From assembly GCA_039199225.1 (NCBI GenBank), contig JBCCSZ010000328.1:1-8611 (forward strand): 8,611 nt of DNA, read 5' to 3'. The position numbers and the translations under genes are program-made. This document shows, one piece after another, positions 1-5,280 of this stretch. This DNA is from JBCCSZ01 sp039199225 (lineage in GTDB: Bacteria > Bacteroidota > Bacteroidia > Chitinophagales > Saprospiraceae). The stretch's first letter is position 1. Each line of letters begins with the position of its first letter. The notes under the pieces are model-generated. The model did no database searches, was not told the origin of the DNA, and saw nothing but the letters and a program-made list of their open reading frames with translations.

Positions 1-81
1 AAAATCTCAGAGGCTACTCCTTGGGAGAACAAAGCGCAAAAGGGCTTCACCATGATCCAACGCTTGATCGAACACAATTGA
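1..81 (+). CDS. C-terminal end of an unidentified protein (5' truncated by window)
   Basis: Frame 1 is open from the first base and ends at TGA 79-81, giving 26 residues that end in ...KGFTMIQRLIEHN. The fragment is hydrophilic and probably helical at its end. It has no recognisable motif, so I assign no function. The reading as a gene end rests on three things: the frame is open to the window edge, the composition is protein-like, and the stop sits 21 bp before the stop of the convergent NTF2-like gene, next to a possible terminator hairpin. The fragment is short enough that chance cannot be excluded. Confidence 0.5.
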   Translation, partial: KISEATPWENKAQKGFTMIQRLIEHN

Positions 82-95
82 CCTTCAATTTGTGT
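72..95. terminator. Candidate bidirectional terminator hairpin between convergent genes
   Basis: ACACAATTG (72-80) can pair with CAATTTGTGT (86-95), giving nine base pairs with a single bulged T and a 5-nt loop. The hairpin spans the stop codon of the left gene (79-81) and lies just beyond the stop of the right gene (103-105 on the minus strand), where a shared terminator is expected. The stem is AT-rich and neither side has a strong U-tract (only CTTTC follows on the + strand), so it would be a weak intrinsic terminator. It may be coincidental. Confidence 0.3.
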
Positions 96-102
96 CTTTC
101 AA

Positions 103-537
103 TCAAGCAGTAAAGTCTGATACAATCACCCATTTCCCTTTGATCTTTTTCCAAATCAGCAAGAAAGTACCGCTTAGGTCTTCGCTCTTTTCACGGCTAA
201 GGAAGAATTTACCGACCATGCTGATCACTTTGCGGCTGCGATGGCGAGCGTCCAATATTTCGAATCGCAGTTGCCCCATAGCCTCTCGATTGGGATAGGA
301 TTTCTGGTAGCGCTCCAAAGTGTTTTTCCAGCCGCGCGTGATGCCATTGGTACCGATAAACTGCAATTCGTCCGACTTCCAGTAATATTCCATGAAGGCT
401 TCGATGTCTGCCTTGTTCCAATGTTCTGCTTGGATTTGCAGGATTTGACGCACTTTTTCGATCGACTTACTTTGGGCAGTTGCCACTTGAAAGTTGGAAA
501 ATCCAATGAGTATCAAAGTCAGATATAACCATTTCAT
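103..537 (-). CDS. Secreted NTF2-like (DUF4440/SnoaL-type) protein
   Basis: A 144-residue protein. Residues 1-21 form a signal peptide (MK, then a hydrophobic core, then ...VATA with Q22 next), so the mature form is probably periplasmic or secreted. The rest looks like a single cystatin-like cone fold of the DUF4440 type: an N-terminal helix pair containing AEHWNKADIEAFMEYY (38-52), the segment LQFIGTNGITRGW (58-70), a helix ERYQKSYP (75-82), then antiparallel strands ending in GKWVIVSDFTA (134-144). Family members bind small ligands or act as minor enzymes; no substrate can be deduced here and I see no obvious catalytic dyad. I chose the ATG at 537 rather than a TTG-type start at 606 because it puts the signal peptide at the N-terminus and avoids overlap with rimM. 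There is no Shine-Dalgarno sequence. The gene is divergent from rimM across 50 bp, so regulatory sequence must be compact or shared. Confidence 0.85.
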   Translation of the reverse strand: MKWLYLTLILIGFSNFQVATAQSKSIEKVRQILQIQAEHWNKADIEAFMEYYWKSDELQFIGTNGITRGWKNTLERYQKSYPNREAMGQLRFEILDARHRSRKVISMVGKFFLSREKSEDLSGTFLLIWKKIKGKWVIVSDFTA

Positions 538-587
538 AAGCGAACGCTGTTTATTATTGGTTTGGAAATAGTATTTTCGCAAAAAAA

Positions 588-1121
588 TTGCCTGTGTCAC
601 AAGCACTTACCGCTATCGGATATACCCGCAAAACTTATGGATTGCAGGGCCTTCTCAAGTTACGCATCGAGGAGCAATTTCTGGAAGATTTTCTTCAGGC
701 CGAGGTGGTTTTCATCACTCAGAAAGGCCACCCCTTGCCATTCTTCGTCGAGGAAGTCGTTGAAAAGGGGCAGCTGATGGTCAAATTGGACGAAGTAGAT
801 ACCAAAGAGGCGGCACAGGCACTGACCTCCTGCGAGCTGTTTCTGCGCGACAAAGACATCCTACCCGATGATGAGCGCACCTATTTCCCAACATCAGACC
901 TCCAATTCGCCTTCTTGGTTGATTATCAGTTAGAGGACCTCACCAAAGGTCTTATCGGCCCCATTCTGGACGTATTGGAGTACCCTCAACAGGAAATGGC
1001 ACTCGTCAATTACCAAAGCAAAGAACTACTCATACCCCTCAATGAACAATTAATTGCTTCTATCAAGGAGGAGCAAAAAATCATTCAGGTAGACCTGCCA
1101 GAGGGATTACTGGACTTGTAA
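588..1121 (+). CDS. rimM: Ribosome maturation factor RimM
   Basis: A 177-residue cytoplasmic protein matching RimM in length and order of domains. RimM binds ribosomal protein S19 in the 30S head and assists late 16S rRNA processing. The N-terminal RimM beta-barrel starts with AIGYTRKTYGLQGLLKL (9-25), equivalent to the family's IGxIxKxHGLKGExKV. The helix DEVDTKEAAQALTSCELFL (68-86) closes this domain. The C-terminal PRC-barrel runs from about 99 to 177 and contains GPILDVLEYP (124-133), LLIPLNEQLI (147-156) and the hallmark tail VDLPEGLLDL (168-177). No in-frame ATG exists between the upstream stop (537-539) and the family homology, so translation must begin at a non-ATG codon: TTG 588, or GTG 594 two codons later. 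There is no clear Shine-Dalgarno sequence. The usual neighbours rpsP, trmD and rplS are absent: the left neighbour is a divergent secreted protein and the right neighbour is convergent, so this is a single-gene unit. A weak -7-like box, TATTTTCG (572-579), lies just upstream but has no convincing -33 partner. Confidence 0.93.
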   Translation: MPVSQALTAIGYTRKTYGLQGLLKLRIEEQFLEDFLQAEVVFITQKGHPLPFFVEEVVEKGQLMVKLDEVDTKEAAQALTSCELFLRDKDILPDDERTYFPTSDLQFAFLVDYQLEDLTKGLIGPILDVLEYPQQEMALVNYQSKELLIPLNEQLIASIKEEQKIIQVDLPEGLLDL

Positions 1122-1127
1122 CCCCTT

Positions 1128-4100
1128 CTATTGACCGCACAAACAACGCGGAGCTGTCAAACTTCCCGCTTCTCCAAAGACCGGGTAAGCGTTGCTGCTG
1201 CCATTCAGCTCCCAATAAAACTTGCCGCGTTTTCGAGGGCTATGGCCCATTTCATTCATACTATCGGCATCGTAAAGGCGGCCATTGATCATGGTGTATT
1301 TGACGAATTCTGTATTGCGAATATCTTCTAGTGGATTTTTATCCAATACAATCACATCTGCCAATTTCCCAGCCTTCAAAGAGCCGATCTCCTCTGCCAT
1401 GCCGATGTATTCTGCGCCGTTGAGCGTTGCAGAGCGAAGCGCTTGCAGATTGCTCATGCCTCCTTGCTGAAGCATCCACAGCTCCCAATGAGCGCCAATG
1501 CCATTGAGCTGACCATGTGCACCTAAGTTGATATTGACGCCGGCATCCTGTAGCTTCTTGCAACTTTTAGACACCAGGATGTGGCCGTTTTCATATTCTT
1601 CCTCCGGAATCATGGTACGGTGGCGGGCGCGGGCATCGAGCAGGGCTCTGGGCATAAAGCGCAACTGCCGCTCTTTTTCCCATACATTGGTATGCTGGTA
1701 CCAATAATTTTCGCCTTGAACTCCTCCATAAACAACGATCAGGGTAGGGGTATTGGCAGTCTTGGTAGCCGACCAGAACTTTATGACATCATCGTAGAGC
1801 GGAGCAACCGGGATATTGTGTTCGACGCCCGTATGACCATCGGCAACCATGGACATATTGTGGTAAAAGAATGAACCACCTTCTGGATAAACCATGATGT
1901 TGAGTTCGCGAGCGGCTTGGATGACTTGCTGGCGTTGCTCCCGGCGGGGCTGGTTGTAGCTTTTCACCGAAAAAGCACCGAAAGCCTTGGTCCGACGGAT
2001 GGCAGAACGGGCATCTTCCAAACTATTGATGACTGCCTTGAAGTCGCCATCAGCACCGTAGAGAATGGTTCCAGTGGAATAGATGCGTGGACCAATCATT
2101 TGGCCGGCACGAACCATTTCCGCCTGTGCAAAAGTCATTTCCGTATTGGAGCTGGGGTCGTGCGTGGTCGTCACGCCATAAGCCAAATTGGCGTAGTATT
2201 GCCAGTGCTTTTGTGGGCTGAGGCCATAGCGGAAGGCGCCCAGATGTGCATGCACATCGATGATGCCTGGCATGATGGTCTTGCCCGTACAATCGATTAC
2301 CTTGGCATCTTTGGGGATTTTTACCTTTTTACCAACTGCTTTTATTTTTTCGCCTTCGACCAATAGAGTCCCGTTTTTGATGACCCGCTCTCCTTCCATC
2401 GTAATAATGGTTGCATTTGTAAAGGCAATAAAGCCCTTGGGCTTGTCCACCTTTGCTGTCAGACCAATGGGCAGGCCGACTGTATCGATGGGGGGAAGGC
2501 TGTCTTTGGCACCTTCCAAAAAGGCAAACCGATCCATGAGCGAACTACTGAAATAAGATTCTCCCAAGGTCCAATGCAATTTTTGGCTGTCGGCAGACCA
2601 GTGGAGGTTAATCCCTGCATCTCGGGCGACTTGGGCCACCGGTACAGCTTTGGTATCAGCCGATAAACCAAACGGCTGTCCGGTCTGAGGCATAGGTGCA
2701 ATGTATACTTTGAACAACTCGCTGAAAGCTACCCATTTATTGTCTGGGCTGGGGACAAACTGATTGGCGTATTTGGTGTTGAAGATGACCTTTTCATCGC
2801 TGCCATCCGCCTTAATGCTTTTGTAGGCTTTGGTGAGGCTTCCAAAAAGATAGCCACCGGTTTGAAAGAAAATTCGATCACCTTCTTGATTGAATCGTGG
2901 GTATTCGCCCTTTGGACTCACCAATTGGACGTCTTTGCCCTCCGCCGTCATTCGGTAGATACCTGGGCGTTTGCTGTGCGTATAACCTTGGTGAATATTG
3001 CCACCTTCCTTTCGATAAACAATGAATTTTCCGTCAGGGGAATAGGAGGGCGTGCGGTAAATGGCTTTTTTGGTCGTTAATATTTTGGACTGGCCGCTGG
3101 CAAAGTCCAGACTCCGAATGCTGCCCAATTTTTCGTCGTCCCAACTGACATACAATAGCTTTTCTCCATCTGCAGAGAAAGAAGGCTCAAATTCAAAATC
3201 GACGGCATCTGTCAAGCGTTGTGGGCTGCCGTTGGGTAGCTGCTTTATCCACAAATATCCCAATGCATTGAAGACCAGCCAATTGCCATTTGGTGAAGTG
3301 ATTGCCTGGCGGATTGCTCTGACCTTGAATTCATCGGCATCGACTTGATTTTTAAATTGGACAGTTTCTGCAAATCGGTGAGTGGCCTGAGCCTTAAAAG
3401 GGATTTCGCTTGCTTTTCCGGATTGAGCATCCACCTTCCAGAGCTTGCCCTTGCCCCAAATCACGATGTGGCGGTCGTCTGGCGTCCAGTCGAAGCCCGT
3501 GTAAGTGCCAAAAATAGCCCATGCTTCCTGCTGATCTTTGCTCAAGCCTTCGAAAAGCTGAAATTCTTCGCCCGTTTCTAGGTTGGCCACGAACAGGATG
3601 GTCTTGGTGCGAATCCTGCGAACAAAGGCTAGTTTTTTGCCGTCGTTTGACAGCTCAGGACGCATAGCGCCGCCCGGGCCGCTGAGGATGCGTTGAGTTT
3701 TACCCTCCTGGCGGTCGTAGCGTTTGATGGCATATATTTGTTTGTTGGGGTCTTTGTTGTATTTGAAATAGCCACCAGGGTACATATCCTCGCTGTAGTA
3801 AATATAGCGGCCATCCAGGCTAACGGTCGGCTCATTCAGGTCTTGCTGGTCGTTTTTGCGTTTGGTAATTTGGATGCCGCTACCGCCGCTTTTGTGATAC
3901 ATCCACAATTCACCTGCTCCCAAGGAACGGGTAGAGGTAAAATGCTTGCGAGCCAACACATATTGGCCATCAGGCATCCAAATGCCGTTGTTCAGCAAGC
4001 GAAATTTTTCTTTGGTGATGGCTTTTGCATCTGTGCCATCTACGTTCATCGTCCAGAGATTATCCCCTCCGCCAGCGTCACTGGTAAACAAAATCTTGCT

Positions 4101-4397
4101 GCCATCCGGGCTAAAACGAGGCTGTACTTCCCAGGCCAGACCACTTCTGATGACTTTAGCCGTGCCGCCTGCGATGGGCAGGGTGTAGATGTCGCCTAGC
4201 AGGTCAAAAGCGATGGTTTGCCCATCTGGGCTGATGTCCAGATTCATCCAAGTTCCTTCTTCTAAAGAGAAATCCATCGTCTTGTGAGGACCCGGTGGGT
4301 TGTTGACATCCCATTTGTCAGCCTTTTTGGCTTTTTGCCCCCAGGAGAGCTGTGAAAAAAGCAAAAATGCTAAGACAATTGGAGCGTATTTCATCAT
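1128..4397 (-). CDS. Exported PD40 beta-propeller / amidohydrolase fusion protein
   Basis: A 1089-residue protein. A signal peptide (1-20, ...QLSWG followed by Q21) predicts export to the periplasm or beyond. Residues about 40-610 form a TolB/PD40-like propeller region with recurring SPDG-type turns at 56-59, 96-99, 141-144, 193-196, 250-253, 305-308, 368-371, 408-411, 453-456, 550-553 and 601-604. Residues about 655-1045 form an amidohydrolase-superfamily (imidazolonepropionase/prolidase-like) domain: a small beta-domain (AFTNATIITMEGERV), MPGIIDVHAHLG (709-720, H716 and H718), GVTTTHD (741-747), VKSYNQ (811-816; K812 is the likely bridging lysine), GVEHNIP (857-863; H860) and the closing GSLKAGKLADVIVLDKNPLED. 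Proteins of this architecture are annotated as hydrolases of small amides or peptides; the substrate is unknown. Two expected ligands differ: Y837 stands where a His is usual, and GAHGQ (959-963) stands where GTD is usual. The start is ATG 4397; a second ATG (4394) follows directly and cannot be ruled out. The gene is divergent from the DinB gene and its stop is 6 bp from that of rimM. Confidence 0.9.
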   Translation of the reverse strand: MMKYAPIVLAFLLFSQLSWGQKAKKADKWDVNNPPGPHKTMDFSLEEGTWMNLDISPDGQTIAFDLLGDIYTLPIAGGTAKVIRSGLAWEVQPRFSPDGSKILFTSDAGGGDNLWTMNVDGTDAKAITKEKFRLLNNGIWMPDGQYVLARKHFTSTRSLGAGELWMYHKSGGSGIQITKRKNDQQDLNEPTVSLDGRYIYYSEDMYPGGYFKYNKDPNKQIYAIKRYDRQEGKTQRILSGPGGAMRPELSNDGKKLAFVRRIRTKTILFVANLETGEEFQLFEGLSKDQQEAWAIFGTYTGFDWTPDDRHIVIWGKGKLWKVDAQSGKASEIPFKAQATHRFAETVQFKNQVDADEFKVRAIRQAITSPNGNWLVFNALGYLWIKQLPNGSPQRLTDAVDFEFEPSFSADGEKLLYVSWDDEKLGSIRSLDFASGQSKILTTKKAIYRTPSYSPDGKFIVYRKEGGNIHQGYTHSKRPGIYRMTAEGKDVQLVSPKGEYPRFNQEGDRIFFQTGGYLFGSLTKAYKSIKADGSDEKVIFNTKYANQFVPSPDNKWVAFSELFKVYIAPMPQTGQPFGLSADTKAVPVAQVARDAGINLHWSADSQKLHWTLGESYFSSSLMDRFAFLEGAKDSLPPIDTVGLPIGLTAKVDKPKGFIAFTNATIITMEGERVIKNGTLLVEGEKIKAVGKKVKIPKDAKVIDCTGKTIMPGIIDVHAHLGAFRYGLSPQKHWQYYANLAYGVTTTHDPSSNTEMTFAQAEMVRAGQMIGPRIYSTGTILYGADGDFKAVINSLEDARSAIRRTKAFGAFSVKSYNQPRREQRQQVIQAARELNIMVYPEGGSFFYHNMSMVADGHTGVEHNIPVAPLYDDVIKFWSATKTANTPTLIVVYGGVQGENYWYQHTNVWEKERQLRFMPRALLDARARHRTMIPEEEYENGHILVSKSCKKLQDAGVNINLGAHGQLNGIGAHWELWMLQQGGMSNLQALRSATLNGAEYIGMAEEIGSLKAGKLADVIVLDKNPLEDIRNTEFVKYTMINGRLYDADSMNEMGHSPRKRGKFYWELNGSSNAYPVFGEAGSLTAPRCLCGQ

Positions 4398-4417
4398 TCT
4401 ATCTGTTTTTTTGCGTG

Positions 4418-4444
4418 AAAATATACAATCTCTGCTAAATGCAA
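4418..4444 (-). promoter_or_regulatory. Candidate Bacteroidota-type promoter for the amidohydrolase gene
   Basis: Read on the minus strand, TTG (plus 4442-4444) is followed after 16 nt by TATATTTT (plus 4418-4425), a 7 of 8 match to the Bacteroidota -7 box TAnnTTTG. The spacing is slightly short for the -33/-7 pair. Transcription would start near 4411, leaving a leader of about 14 nt before ATG 4397. The region is AT-rich, so a match of this quality could be chance. Confidence 0.3.
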
Positions 4445-4471
4445 CAGCCTTGATAGCGTCCTAAAGCCGCA

Positions 4472-4485
4472 AAATATGTATATTT
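4472..4485. promoter_or_regulatory. AT-rich palindrome in the divergent intergenic region, possible operator
   Basis: AAATAT-GT-ATATTT is a perfect inverted repeat with 6-bp arms and a 2-bp centre. It lies between the divergent amidohydrolase and DinB genes, about 30 bp upstream of the DinB start and outside both coding regions. Such a dyad could be a repressor or activator site. It has no GC content in the arms to give stability as RNA, and short AT palindromes arise easily by chance, so this is only a candidate. Confidence 0.2.
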
Positions 4486-4514
4486 AGGGGGACAACAATT
4501 TTACTTTTCTATAA

Positions 4515-5075
4515 ATGAATGAGAAACTCAACCGGGAACTGCAGTCTCTGGACAAGGGGCTGTCGGCTCTACTGAAAGAGATGAAGGTCTATTCCGACGA
4601 TCAACTTAACCGGTCTCACGGGGAAGGAAAATGGTCGGCTATCCAGATCATGCACCATCTGATGATGTCGGAACGATACTCCTTGAAGTATGTTCAAAAG
4701 AAGTTGAGTTTTAACCCAGAGTTGAAAAAGGCGGGCTTCAAGTCGACCATGCGCCGCTTGTTGGTCACTAGTTATCTGGGGTCGCCGCTCAAAATCAAGG
4801 CGCCCGAGGCCATTAGTGGTGAGAATCTACCTGATTTCGTTTCCTTTTGGGATTCGGCTAAGAGTTGGAAGAGCCAGCGAGAAGAATTGCGTGCCTATTT
4901 GGAGCAACTGCCCAATCATTTGTTGGATAAGGAAATCTATAAACATCCCTTTGCCGGCCGACTCAGTATACTGGGAATGCTGCGTTTTTTCAATGCACAT
5001 TTTAAAAGACACCACAAACAAGTCCGTCGGGTATTGAAACAAATGGTACCTGTTGGAGGAAATGTTAAGGTATAA
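4515..5075 (+). CDS. DinB-like (DinB_2 type) four-helix metal-binding protein
   Basis: A 186-residue protein without signal peptide or membrane segment, so cytoplasmic. It has the DinB/YfiT layout: helix 1 (LNRELQSLDKGLSALLKEM, 5-23), then GKWSAIQIMHHLMMSE (38-53), which matches the family's W-S...H-L...E motif and supplies the first metal-ligand histidine (H47 or H48), a long central helix region with RAYLEQLP (126-133), a short HPFAGRLS segment (144-151), and the final helix FNAHFKRHHKQVRRVL (159-174), which supplies the HxxxH pair (H162, H166). All three histidines of the usual metal site are therefore present. The family includes bacillithiol- and mycothiol-dependent transferases and damage-induced proteins, but most members have no known reaction, and none can be assigned here. 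The start is ATG 4515; no Shine-Dalgarno sequence is visible. The gene is divergent from the amidohydrolase and lies 205 bp before the WG-repeat gene on the same strand. Confidence 0.88.
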   Translation: MNEKLNRELQSLDKGLSALLKEMKVYSDDQLNRSHGEGKWSAIQIMHHLMMSERYSLKYVQKKLSFNPELKKAGFKSTMRRLLVTSYLGSPLKIKAPEAISGENLPDFVSFWDSAKSWKSQREELRAYLEQLPNHLLDKEIYKHPFAGRLSILGMLRFFNAHFKRHHKQVRRVLKQMVPVGGNVKV

Positions 5076-5160
5076 TTAAGATTTGCGCTATATTGTTTCT
5101 TTTTCCCCTAACCATCATTATGCTAGAGTAGTTTATATCGCAACTTGATCTGAAAATACT

Positions 5161-5168
5161 TAATTTTG
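5161..5168 (+). promoter_or_regulatory. Candidate -7 box upstream of the WG-repeat gene
   Basis: TAATTTTG is an exact match to the Bacteroidota -7 element TAnnTTTG, 112 bp before the WG-repeat ATG, in the 205-bp gap after the DinB gene. The nearest upstream TTG (5145-5147) is only 13 nt away, shorter than the usual spacing, so the -33 element is not convincing. If used, it would give a leader of roughly 100 nt. The rest of the gap (5076-5280) shows no gene, no RNA gene and no strong terminator hairpin. Confidence 0.25.
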
Positions 5169-5280
5169 CCCCTTTCGCGTTAATTCAAGTGTAATTGCAG
5201 CCTTCGCAGCGCAATAGAAAAAAATCCTACACAATTTTGTCGGCTTAGAGCAATCTGCGCCGCTTAACCCGAACGCTTGT

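Noticed and set aside
538..606. Upstream extension of the NTF2-like gene to a start at 606
   Set aside because: It would put 23 polar residues before a clear signal peptide and overlap the rimM start. ATG 537 is the better start.
3693..4199. 168-codon open frame on the + strand, antisense to the amidohydrolase propeller region
   Set aside because: It lies wholly inside a well-supported gene on the other strand, has no recognisable domain, and its composition looks like the mirror of SPDG-type repeat coding. The same applies to the 149-codon + frame at 1917-2366.
4502..4509. TACTTTTC, a near match to the -7 box, just upstream of the DinB ATG
   Set aside because: Transcription would begin at or after the start codon, and there is no -33 element at proper spacing.
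5196..5215. TTGC...GCAA and a doubled GCAGC in the gap before the WG gene, as a possible terminator
   Set aside because: The GCAGC copies are direct, not inverted; the outer stem is only four pairs with a long loop, and no T-tract follows on the + strand.
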